From CAYRVX01 sp964642165 (GTDB taxonomy: Bacteria; Planctomycetota; Phycisphaerae; SM23-33), in the NCBI GenBank assembly GCA_964642165.1, contig CAZXOC010000119.1, positions 1 to 20,521 on the forward strand: a stretch of 20,521 nt of DNA. Reading direction: 5' to 3'. Shown here in pieces: positions 7,800-14,617 of the stretch. The position numbers were made by a program, and so were the translations under genes. Every line of letters begins with the position of its first letter. Within the stretch, counting starts at the first letter, position 1. The notes beneath the pieces were generated by a model that was not told the DNA's origin, made no database searches, and saw nothing but the letters and a program-made list of their open reading frames with translations.

Positions 7800-8450
7800 A
7801 CGTACCGCATTCGCCCATTGCGTCGATCCGACCGCCCCGCCGTGCGAGAGATCTGCGCCGCGACGGCGTGGATGGGGCGGGCCTCGCCCGGGCACGTCGG
7901 CGACGCCTGGCTCTGGGCTGAGTTCTGGACGCGCTACTTTACCGACCGCGACCGGACGTGCAGTTGGGTGGTCGAGCGCGGCCGCGGCGGGCCGCTCGTC
8001 GGGTACCTCACCGGCACGCCCGACGCGCGGCGCGTCGCCCGCTACGTGCCTTGCCTCCTGCCCGGGATCGCCGTGCGCGTGGTCCGCGCGCGCCTGCTGG
8101 GCAGCGCGGCCTCGCGAAGGGCGCTGCTCTCACTGCTGAGGTCGCTGGCCGGCGGAGAGCGGTCCGTTTCGCGGGGGCTCGTGCGCGAGTATCCGGCCAC
8201 TCTCCACGTGAACCTGCTGCCCGAGGCCCGCGGGCGCGGCTGCGCCACCGGGCTGTTGCGCTGCTTCCTGGACCGGCTGCGGGCGGCGGGGGTTGCCGGC
8301 GTGCACGCGCAGACGCTCAGCGTCAACGAGCCGGTCGGGCGCTTCTGCCGGCGGGCGGGGTTTCGCATCGCCGCCCGGCGGGCGCTGCACGCCTTCGCGC
8401 ACGTGGAGGCCCGTCCGATCGAGGTCTGTACGTGGGTGATGGCGCTGTGA
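7800..8450 (+). CDS. GNAT-family N-acetyltransferase
   Basis: A GCN5-related acetyltransferase of 210-216 residues. The acetyl-CoA binding motif A is visible as LPEARGRGCATGLL, preceded by the beta strand ATLHVNLL. It is followed by SVNEPVGRFCRRAGF, the usual N-x-x-x-x-x-F-x-x-x-G-F signature of motif B. The start is uncertain. The first family-like strand (YRIRPLRRSDRPAV) needs a start before 7803. A strong GGGGGAGG lies at 7785-7792, and the codon 7 nt after it is ACG at 7800. The nearest ordinary start is TTG at 7818, which is 25 nt from that site and removes the first strand. I give the ACG-based limits and flag the doubt. The gene lies 85 nt after the activase with no promoter seen between them, so co-transcription is likely. 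The substrate is unknown. Confidence 0.75.
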   Translation, partial: TYRIRPLRRSDRPAVREICAATAWMGRASPGHVGDAWLWAEFWTRYFTDRDRTCSWVVERGRGGPLVGYLTGTPDARRVARYVPCLLPGIAVRVVRARLLGSAASRRALLSLLRSLAGGERSVSRGLVREYPATLHVNLLPEARGRGCATGLLRCFLDRLRAAGVAGVHAQTLSVNEPVGRFCRRAGFRIAARRALHAFAHVEARPIEVCTWVMAL

Positions 8451-8453
8451 ATG

Positions 8454-8476
8454 CCGGCGGGCCCCCTCCCCGCCGG
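8454..8476. terminator. Strong hairpin between convergent genes
   Basis: CCGGCGGG (8454-8461) and CCCGCCGG (8469-8476) form a perfect 8-bp GC stem with a 7-nt loop. It lies between the stop of the acetyltransferase (8450) and the stop of the converging GH42 gene (8506). No T-tract follows on either strand, so it may act as a bidirectional barrier or a Rho-assisted terminator. Confidence 0.45.
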
Positions 8477-8505
8477 GGATCCGCATGCCGAGCCGCGGGA
8501 CCGGC

Positions 8506-10551
8506 CTACCGGGCCTCTTCCTCCACGATCGCCACGTCCCAGGCGGGCAGATGGAGCTCGCCGTGCGGCGCCAGGTCCCCCAGCAGGTACGTGCCCTCGG
8601 GCGGCTCGGCGATGATCTGCATCTTGGGGTAGTGGTTCAGGAGAAACGTCAGCGTTCGCCCCGGGGACCTGCGGCGCGTGATCTCCACGAAATCCGCCGC
8701 ACTCGCCAAGGGCTGAATCCCCGTGTGCGACAGCGCCAGGTCCATCAGCGGCTCGACGTTCACCTGCGAGAGGAACGTGCCCACGTAGAGGGCGGCGCCC
8801 CGGCCGAGGCGGTGGACGGTCACGGCCGGCTGGCCCGCCGCCGCAAAGGGCGCGCCGTCCGGCCCGCCGCCCCAGGTGCCCGCCGCCTCCGCCCCGCGAA
8901 GGGCGAGCAGTTCGTACGCCTTCCCACAGGGGATGGCCGGCTCGTCGACGTAGAGACTCACCGCCCCTTCCTCCAGGCGGCCAAACTCCTCCGCCGCCAT
9001 GCCGCAAAGCTCGGAGAGCAGGCCCGGCGGCGTGACCGGGACAACCTGGTTGTTGCGGTCCCGGATGGCCGACCGCGCCGTCACGACCAGCACACCGCCG
9101 CCCTCGACAAAGGCCCGAAGCCGACCCGCCAGCGGCTCGTCCATCATCGGCATGGAGGGCAGGACGAGGAGCTTGACGCCGTCGAGGGAGTCGGATGTGT
9201 GAATGAGCCCGCACGGCAGGTGGCGCCGCCACATCTCGCCGTAGGCGACCCGCGCCTGCTCGCCGCAGCGCGGCAGGCCGTGATGCAGCGTCGTGCAGGC
9301 CTCGTCCTGGTCGGTGTCGACGAGCACGCCGGCCTGCACGTCCAGCACCGTGTGCAGGACCCGTTCGCCGATCCGTTTCAGCTCGGCGCCCTCGCGGGCG
9401 AACTCCTCGTACCGGCGGCGCGGCACGTTGTCGTGATCGAGGACGCCGTGCCAGGACTCCTCGGCGCCGAAACGGCATGTCCGCCAGCGGAAATGCAGCA
9501 CACCGTCGGCCCCGTGAGCGATCGACTGGTACGCCCAGAGGCGCATCCGCCCCGGCTGCGGCGTGGGGTGGATGTAGGGCTTCTGCCCGCCGGGGCCGCC
9601 TTGCTGCTCGGGCACGACGTAGCCGCCGCTGACGGCGCGGCAGCGCTCGTTGGCCATCGCCGCCCAGAGGGCGTCGGCCGGCTCGTCGCCCGCGAAGCCC
9701 GGGTACACGTCCACGCCGAGGAAGTCCAGGTCCTCGGTGAACCGCCAGTAGTCGACGTGGCGGAAGAGCCCGTTGTGCATGAGGAACCACCGGGGATTGG
9801 CCGCTCGCAGGACCTCCACCTGCCGGCGCTGGAACTCGATGACCGAGTCGCTCAGGTAGCGGTAGTAGTCCAGCTCGTGCGTCGGGTTCGGGTAGGCCGG
9901 GCGCGAGTGGGGGTAGGGAAGCGGAACGTGCCCGAAGTCGTCGCAGGTCAGCGCCCAGAACGCGCTGCCCCAGGCGGCGTTCAGCGCGTCGGTCGTGCCG
10001 TACCGCCCGCGGAGCCACTCGCGGAAGCCCGCCTGGCAGGCCTCGCAGAAGCACTCGCTGAAGTGGCAGTTCAGCTCGTTGTCCGTCTGCCAGCCGATCA
10101 CGTGCGGGTCGTCCCGGAAATGGTCGGCCAGGGCCTCGGTGATGCGCCGCGACTCGGCGCGGAAGCCCTCGTTGCTCGTGCAGCAGTGCTGGCGCGTGCC
10201 GTGGTCCATCCGGCGCCCCTGCTCGTCCACGCGCATCCAGTCGGGGTGCTCGGCGGTCAGCCAGCGCGGCGGCGTGGCCGTGGGCGTGCAGAGGATCGCC
10301 TTGATGCCCTTCCGGCCGAGGCGCTCGATCGTCTCGTCGAACAGCGAGAAGTCGAACTCGCCCGGGCGCGGCTCGATGCGGTCCCACGCGAACTCGGCCA
10401 TGCGGACGACGTTCACGCCCGCCTCGGCCATGCGCTCCGCGTCGAGCCGGCGGTCGCCCTCGCTCCAGTGCTCCGGGTAGTACGGCGCCCCGAAGAGAAA
10501 CTGCCCGAGCCGGGTCGGGCGCTGGTGTCGGGGAACAGGACTCTCGGACAT
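8506..10551 (-). CDS. GH42 beta-galactosidase
   Basis: A 681-residue cytoplasmic glycoside hydrolase of family 42 that removes terminal beta-galactosyl residues. The N-terminal TIM barrel starts at FGAPYYPEHW (20-29). The acid/base is E159 in GWQTDNELN, and the likely nucleophile is E315 in YVVPEQQGGPG, followed by GRMRLWAYQSIAHGADGVL. A zinc site typical of GH42 is seen as C123 or C124 plus C167-x-C169-x2-C172. A trimerisation/glutamine-amidotransferase-like middle domain and a small C-terminal beta domain follow. The start at 10551 (MSESPVPRHQ) has AAGGAG (complement of 10563-10568) 11 nt upstream; an upstream extension would overlap ald. It begins 37 nt after the ald stop and is the last gene of a leftward operon. 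There is no signal peptide, so it acts on imported oligosaccharides. Galactosidase is the usual GH42 activity; alpha-arabinosidase side activity is possible. Confidence 0.93.
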   Translation of the reverse strand: MSESPVPRHQRPTRLGQFLFGAPYYPEHWSEGDRRLDAERMAEAGVNVVRMAEFAWDRIEPRPGEFDFSLFDETIERLGRKGIKAILCTPTATPPRWLTAEHPDWMRVDEQGRRMDHGTRQHCCTSNEGFRAESRRITEALADHFRDDPHVIGWQTDNELNCHFSECFCEACQAGFREWLRGRYGTTDALNAAWGSAFWALTCDDFGHVPLPYPHSRPAYPNPTHELDYYRYLSDSVIEFQRRQVEVLRAANPRWFLMHNGLFRHVDYWRFTEDLDFLGVDVYPGFAGDEPADALWAAMANERCRAVSGGYVVPEQQGGPGGQKPYIHPTPQPGRMRLWAYQSIAHGADGVLHFRWRTCRFGAEESWHGVLDHDNVPRRRYEEFAREGAELKRIGERVLHTVLDVQAGVLVDTDQDEACTTLHHGLPRCGEQARVAYGEMWRRHLPCGLIHTSDSLDGVKLLVLPSMPMMDEPLAGRLRAFVEGGGVLVVTARSAIRDRNNQVVPVTPPGLLSELCGMAAEEFGRLEEGAVSLYVDEPAIPCGKAYELLALRGAEAAGTWGGGPDGAPFAAAGQPAVTVHRLGRGAALYVGTFLSQVNVEPLMDLALSHTGIQPLASAADFVEITRRRSPGRTLTFLLNHYPKMQIIAEPPEGTYLLGDLAPHGELHLPAWDVAIVEEEAR

Positions 10552-10588
10552 CGCCGATCGAGCTCCTTCTTCCTCGGTCGCTTCGTTC

Positions 10589-11686
10589 TCACTCCGACGG
10601 CAGGTCGTCAAACGCCTCGGCGACAGCGGGGTTGGTGATCCTGCCGTCGCGCACGTTGACGGCCAGCGCGTGGCCTTCGTCCACCCGGGTGAAGGCCTCG
10701 ACGCCCAGCGACGCAAGTTCGCGGGCGTAGGGCAGCGTGGCGTTGCACAGGGCCTGGCTGCTTGTGCGGCTGACGGCGCCGGGGATGTTGGTGACGCCGT
10801 AGTGGACCACCCCTTCCACGACGTACGTCGGGTCGTGGTGCGTGGTCGGGCGGATGGTCTCCACGCAGCCGCCCTGGTCGATGCCGACGTCGACGATCAC
10901 CGATCCGGGCTTCATCGTCTTCAGGTCGTCGCGCGTGATCAGGACGGGGCAGCGCCCGCCCGGAATCAGCACGGCGCCGATGACGAGGTCCGCCAGGGGC
11001 AGCAGCTCGCGCAGCGCGTGGTGGTCGCAGTAGACGGTGGTCACGTTGGCGGGCATCACCTCGGCGAGGTAGCGAAGGCGCGTGAGGTTGATGTCCATGA
11101 TGGTGACGTTGGCGCCGAGCCCGGCCGCCACGCGTGCGGCGTTCGTGCCGACGACCCCGCCGCCGAGAATCAGCACGCGCGCGGGGGTGACGCCGGGCAC
11201 GCCGCCCAGCAGGACGCCCCGCCCGCCGGCCGGGCGCTCCAGGTACTTGGCGCCCTCCTGGATCGACATCTTCCCCGCCACCTCGCTCATGGGCGTCAGC
11301 AGGGGCAGGCGCCCGTCCGTGCCCACCAGCGTTTCGTACCCCACCGCGACGATCCCCGCCTTCCGGCACGCCTCCGTCAGCTCGCACGACGAGGCGAAGT
11401 GGAAGTAGCAGAACACGATCTGCCCTTCGCGGAGCTTGTCGATCTCCTCGGGCTGCGGCTCCTTGACCTTCAGGACCAGCTCGCAGCGCTCGTAGACGTC
11501 GTCGGGCGAGTCGACCAGCTCGGCCCCGGCGGCCTCATAGTCCCCGTCCGGGAAGCCGCTGCTCTCCCCGGCGCTGCGCTGGAAGACCACGGTGTGCCCG
11601 TCCCGCCGGAGCAGCTCGGCGCCGACCGGCAGCAGCGCCACACGATACTCGTCCGCCTTGATTTCACGAGGTACGCCGATGATCAT
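10589..11686 (-). CDS. ald: Alanine dehydrogenase
   Basis: This 365-residue enzyme interconverts L-alanine and pyruvate plus ammonia with NAD(H). It follows the family closely over its full length. R15, K75 and H96 in the substrate site and D270 (VDVGIDQGG) fall at exactly the numbers known for the Mycobacterium tuberculosis enzyme. The nucleotide-binding loop GGGVVG is at 175-180. The start MIIGVPREIK at 11686 has AAAGGA (complement of 11695-11700) 8 nt upstream. It lies 46 nt after the antiporter stop and 37 nt before the GH42 gene, so the three form an operon. It probably links amino-acid nitrogen with pyruvate and NADH balance. No truncation or missing catalytic residue is seen. Confidence 0.97.
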   Translation of the reverse strand: MIIGVPREIKADEYRVALLPVGAELLRRDGHTVVFQRSAGESSGFPDGDYEAAGAELVDSPDDVYERCELVLKVKEPQPEEIDKLREGQIVFCYFHFASSCELTEACRKAGIVAVGYETLVGTDGRLPLLTPMSEVAGKMSIQEGAKYLERPAGGRGVLLGGVPGVTPARVLILGGGVVGTNAARVAAGLGANVTIMDINLTRLRYLAEVMPANVTTVYCDHHALRELLPLADLVIGAVLIPGGRCPVLITRDDLKTMKPGSVIVDVGIDQGGCVETIRPTTHHDPTYVVEGVVHYGVTNIPGAVSRTSSQALCNATLPYARELASLGVEAFTRVDEGHALAVNVRDGRITNPAVAEAFDDLPSE

Positions 11687-11732
11687 ACGTGCGTTCCTTT
11701 CCCAGGTTTCTTCTCGCCGGCACTCCCGCCGG

Positions 11733-13058
11733 TCACGTGCCGCTGCGGGGCGCCGGCCCCGATGCAAGCCGGGCCCTCTCACGTCGTTCCGTTCGCAGGG
11801 ACGCTCGGATCAGCCCCTTGATCGTCAATCCCTGGACGATGATGGCGAAGGCCACGACGAAGTACGTCATCGTCAGGATCGCTCGCCGGACGCCCTCCCC
11901 GCCGGGCAGCTCGATGGACAGCGCCAGCGCCACGGAGATCCCGCCGCGCAGGCCGCCCCACGTGAGAATCGCCACGGCATGGCGCGCGAAGGGGCGGAAC
12001 CGCTGGAGGATCGCCACCGGCACGCCGACGGTCGCCGCCCGGGCCAGCAGCACCAACGGGATCGCGATCGCCCCGGCCAGCAGGTTCCCGCCCGACAGCG
12101 CCAGCCGGCCCTTCGTCGCCAGCACGAGAACCTCCAGCCCGATCAGCACGAAGAGGATGGCGTTGAGGATCTCGTCCATGAGCTCCCAGAAGGTGTCCAG
12201 GTGCTCGCGTGTCCGCGGCGACATGGCCAGCCGGCGGCCTCGGTTGCCGATCAGCAGCCCCGCGACGACCATCGCCAGCGGCCCGGAGGTGTGGACGGCG
12301 TGGGCCAGCGCGTAGCCGCCGGCGACGAGCGCGAGGGTGATCAGCGCCTCGACGTGATACTCGTCGACGCTCCGCAGCAGGCGATAAGCCGCGTACCCCA
12401 GCGCCAGGCCCAGGGCGACGCCGCCGATGGCCTCGACGAGGAACAGCCGGGCGATCTCGCCGAGCCCCACGCCGCCGCCGGACTTGGCCATGCCCAGCAG
12501 CGCCACGAAGACGACCACGCCGATGCCGTCGTTGAACAGCGATTCGCCCGCGATGCGGGTCTCCAGGCGCTTGGGGGCGCCCACCCGCTTGAGGATCGAC
12601 AGCACGGCGATCGGGTCGGTCGGCGAAATGAGCGCCCCGAACAGCAGGCAGTGGATGAACGCCAGCTCCAGCCCCAGCAGGTTCGACAGGCCGAAAACCA
12701 ACCCGCCCACCGCGAACGTCGAGCCGACCACGCCCACCGTCGCGAACGTCCCCACCGACCACTTGTTCTCCAGCAGGTCGCTCAGGTTGACGTGCAGCGC
12801 GCCGGCGAACAGCAGGAAGCCCAGCATCCCGTCCAGCAGGAGCTTCTCAAAGGGGATCTGGTCGACGAGATGGTCGGCCCAGTCCACGAAGGGCTCGTGC
12901 ACGTAGCGCAAGGCGATCAGCACGAACGAAACCGCCAGGCTCATCAGCATCAGGGCGATGGTCCGCGGCAGGTGGAAGAAGCGGTGGTTCAGGTAGGCGA
13001 GCCCGGCGGCCAGGACGATCAGAAGCGCGATGATGTTGAACGCATCTGTGAAGCTCAT
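11733..13058 (-). CDS. CPA1-family Na+(K+)/H+ antiporter
   Basis: A 441-residue inner-membrane cation/proton exchanger of the NhaP/CPA1 type. About twelve hydrophobic helices are spread over residues 5-425. The diagnostic motifs are SPTDPIAVLSILKRVG (T147-D148-P149) and ESLFNDGIGVVVF, in which N176-D177 is the CPA1 ND ion-binding pair. LTWGGLRGGISVALALS is also a hallmark of NhaP proteins. The C-terminal tail is short (about 20 basic residues), without TrkA or cyclic-nucleotide domains. The start at 13058 (MSFTDAFN) begins one helix; GAGG (complement of 13063-13066) lies 4 nt upstream, which is a short spacing. It is the first gene of the leftward operon with ald and the GH42 gene. Ion selectivity cannot be read from the sequence. 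Confidence 0.93.
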   Translation of the reverse strand: MSFTDAFNIIALLIVLAAGLAYLNHRFFHLPRTIALMLMSLAVSFVLIALRYVHEPFVDWADHLVDQIPFEKLLLDGMLGFLLFAGALHVNLSDLLENKWSVGTFATVGVVGSTFAVGGLVFGLSNLLGLELAFIHCLLFGALISPTDPIAVLSILKRVGAPKRLETRIAGESLFNDGIGVVVFVALLGMAKSGGGVGLGEIARLFLVEAIGGVALGLALGYAAYRLLRSVDEYHVEALITLALVAGGYALAHAVHTSGPLAMVVAGLLIGNRGRRLAMSPRTREHLDTFWELMDEILNAILFVLIGLEVLVLATKGRLALSGGNLLAGAIAIPLVLLARAATVGVPVAILQRFRPFARHAVAILTWGGLRGGISVALALSIELPGGEGVRRAILTMTYFVVAFAIIVQGLTIKGLIRASLRTERRERARLASGPAPRSGT

Positions 13059-13120
13059 GGAGCCTCGGTGTCCTCTGGCGGCTTCCGTTCGACGAGAAGG
13101 GGCGGTCGATCGCGAGCGAG

Positions 13121-13149
13121 CCAATACCCTCTCCGCCGTCCCGCGTCAA
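13121..13149 (-). promoter_or_regulatory. Leftward promoter for the antiporter-ald-GH42 operon
   Basis: On the minus strand TTGACG (complement of 13144-13149) and TATTGG (complement of 13121-13126) are spaced by 17 bp. Transcription would start near 13114, about 56 nt before the antiporter ATG. The -35 box is good and the -10 box is weak. Confidence 0.4.
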
Positions 13150-13161
13150 GTCCGTTCGTCC

Positions 13162-13190
13162 TTGCGTGCCCTGTGGGTGCCTCGTATAGT
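13162..13190 (+). promoter_or_regulatory. Rightward promoter for the Gfo/Idh/MocA gene
   Basis: TTGCGT (13162-13167) and TATAGT (13185-13190) are spaced by 17 bp. The predicted start near 13197 leaves a leader of about 49 nt with AAGGAG at 13233-13238. Its -35 box lies 12 bp from the -35 box of the leftward promoter, so the two are back to back. Confidence 0.6.
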
Positions 13191-13245
13191 ACTCTCGGCG
13201 TTTCTTGCCAAGTGACTTCCGGATTCAAGCACAAGGAGATAGGCC

Positions 13246-14436
13246 ATGGCGAAAAGAAGGACCCTCAACGTCGCGCTCATTGGGCAGGGGTTCATGGGTC
13301 GGACGCATTCCAACGCCTGGGGGCAGGTCGCCAAGTTCTTCAAGGTGCCGCTCAAACCGGTGATGCACACGAGCTTCGGCCAGCCGCAGGAGAAACCGAA
13401 GGTCTTCGCGAAGAACTGGGGCTGGCAGCGCGCCGCGACCGACTGGAAGGCGCTCGTGAAGTCGGAAGAAATCGACCTGGTGGACGTGGTGACGCCGAAC
13501 TTCATGCACGCGCCCGTCGCCAAGGCCGCCATCGCCGCCGGGAAGCCGTGCTCCTGTGAGAAGCCCATCGCCGCAACGCTCCGCGGGGCGCGCGAGATGG
13601 CCCAGGCCGCCCGGAAGGCCAAGGTCAAGACGTTCGTGTGGTACAACTACCGGCGCTGCCCGGCCGTGGCACTGGCCCACCAGCTCGTCAAGCAGGGCAA
13701 GATCGGCAAGATTCGCCACGTCCGCGCGATCTACCTCCAGGACTGGGCGGACGAGAACGTCCCGCTGGCGTGGCGGTTCGACAAGAAGCTCGCCGGCTCG
13801 GGCTCGCTGGGCGACCTGGCCGCCCACGTCGTCGACATGACGCGGTTCGTCACCGGCGAGGAGATCACGGAGGTCAGCGGGGCGGTCATGGAGACGTTCA
13901 TCAAGGAGCGTGCCCTCATGACCGGCACCGTCGCGGGCGGGATCGCCGCCGGGCTGAAGAAGGCCCGCAAGAAAGGCAAGGTCACCGTCGACGACGCCGT
14001 CCTGTTCCTCGCGCGCTTCAGCGGCGGGGCCGTGGCGACCTACGAGGCCGCACGGCAAGCCACCGGGAACCAGAACCGCAACGGCTTCGAGATCAACGGC
14101 ACGAAGGGCTCCCTGCGGTTCAACTTCGAGCGGATGAACGAGCTGGAGTACTACGACGCGACCGCCCCGCGCGCCGTCCAGGGCTGGGCGCCCATCATCT
14201 GCACCCACGGCGGCGACCACCCCTACGTCGACGCCTGGTGGCCGGACGCCCACCTGATCGGTTACGAGCACGGCTTCATCAACCAGGCCTACGACATCCT
14301 TCGCGTGCTGGCCGGCAAGAAGCCGATCGTCCCCATCCCAGACTTCGAGGACGCCTACCAGACACAGCGCGTCCTGGAGGCCGTCAGCCTCAGCGCCAAG
14401 AGCCGCAAGCCCGTCAAGCTCTCCACGGTGAAGTAG
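13246..14436 (+). CDS. Gfo/Idh/MocA-family NAD(P)-dependent oxidoreductase
   Basis: A 396-residue sugar or inositol dehydrogenase-like enzyme. The N-terminal Rossmann fold has GQGFMG at residues 13-18. The family EKP motif is at 105-107 (K106), and the catalytic segment GDLAAHVVD at 189-197 supplies H194. The C-terminal alpha/beta domain (about 130-390) is complete and ends normally. There is no Tat or Sec signal, unlike many planctomycete paralogues that carry one, so it is cytoplasmic. AAGGAG at 13233-13238 lies 7 nt before the ATG. The gene stands alone, with its own promoter and hairpins after its stop. The substrate is unknown; inositol, glucose-fructose-type and myo-inositol-derivative oxidation are all possible. 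The family call is firm. Confidence 0.94.
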   Translation: MAKRRTLNVALIGQGFMGRTHSNAWGQVAKFFKVPLKPVMHTSFGQPQEKPKVFAKNWGWQRAATDWKALVKSEEIDLVDVVTPNFMHAPVAKAAIAAGKPCSCEKPIAATLRGAREMAQAARKAKVKTFVWYNYRRCPAVALAHQLVKQGKIGKIRHVRAIYLQDWADENVPLAWRFDKKLAGSGSLGDLAAHVVDMTRFVTGEEITEVSGAVMETFIKERALMTGTVAGGIAAGLKKARKKGKVTVDDAVLFLARFSGGAVATYEAARQATGNQNRNGFEINGTKGSLRFNFERMNELEYYDATAPRAVQGWAPIICTHGGDHPYVDAWWPDAHLIGYEHGFINQAYDILRVLAGKKPIVPIPDFEDAYQTQRVLEAVSLSAKSRKPVKLSTVK

Positions 14437-14440
14437 ACTC

Positions 14441-14461
14441 CGCGAGGCAAGACGCCTCGCG
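14441..14461 (+). terminator. Hairpin directly after the Gfo/Idh/MocA gene
   Basis: CGCGAGGC (14441-14448) and GCCTCGCG (14454-14461) form a perfect 8-bp stem with a 5-nt loop, 4 nt after the stop codon. No T-tract follows, so termination would need Rho, or the hairpin could protect the 3' end. Confidence 0.5.
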
Positions 14462-14480
14462 CGCAACCCGCGAGACCACA

Positions 14481-14517
14481 CCGGGCGCGGCGGATCGGCC
14501 GGATCCGCCTCGCCCGG
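14481..14517. repeat. Long near-perfect inverted repeat in the intergenic region
   Basis: CCGGGCG (14481-14487) pairs with CGCCCGG (14511-14517), and GGCGGATC (14489-14496) pairs with GATCCGCC (14502-14509). They are separated by one C/T mismatch, with a 5-nt loop. This gives 15 bp of stem in 37 nt. It may be a second terminator for the upstream gene or a protein-binding palindrome. A third, longer-range pairing (AAGCCCC 14536-14542 with GGGGCTT 14573-14579) lies just before the next promoter. Confidence 0.5.
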
Positions 14518-14577
14518 CTGGTTTCGCACAGGGCGAAGCCCCACCCCGCTGATTTGGCGTCCCCGGGCGAGCGGGGC

Positions 14578-14607
14578 TTGCTCCCGGCGCCCCCGCTGCC
14601 GTAGAAT
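14578..14607 (+). promoter_or_regulatory. Promoter of the long nfeD gene, placed for a leaderless transcript
   Basis: TTGCTC (14578-14583) and TAGAAT (14602-14607) are spaced by 18 bp. The start would fall near 14614, only about 4 nt before the ATG at 14618. No Shine-Dalgarno-like sequence lies between. Confidence 0.45.
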
Positions 14608-14617
14608 CTCCTGTACC

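Noticed and set aside
4193..7810. Open frame of 1205 residues on the minus strand opposite the activase
   Set aside because: Composition (Val/Asp/Arg/Gly/Ala) is typical of a shadow frame, it runs across the structured RNA and promoter, and the plus-strand gene is clearly real.
8485..10638. Plus-strand frame of 717 residues opposite the GH42 gene
   Set aside because: The minus strand encodes an intact GH42 enzyme with all catalytic residues; this frame has no recognisable domain.
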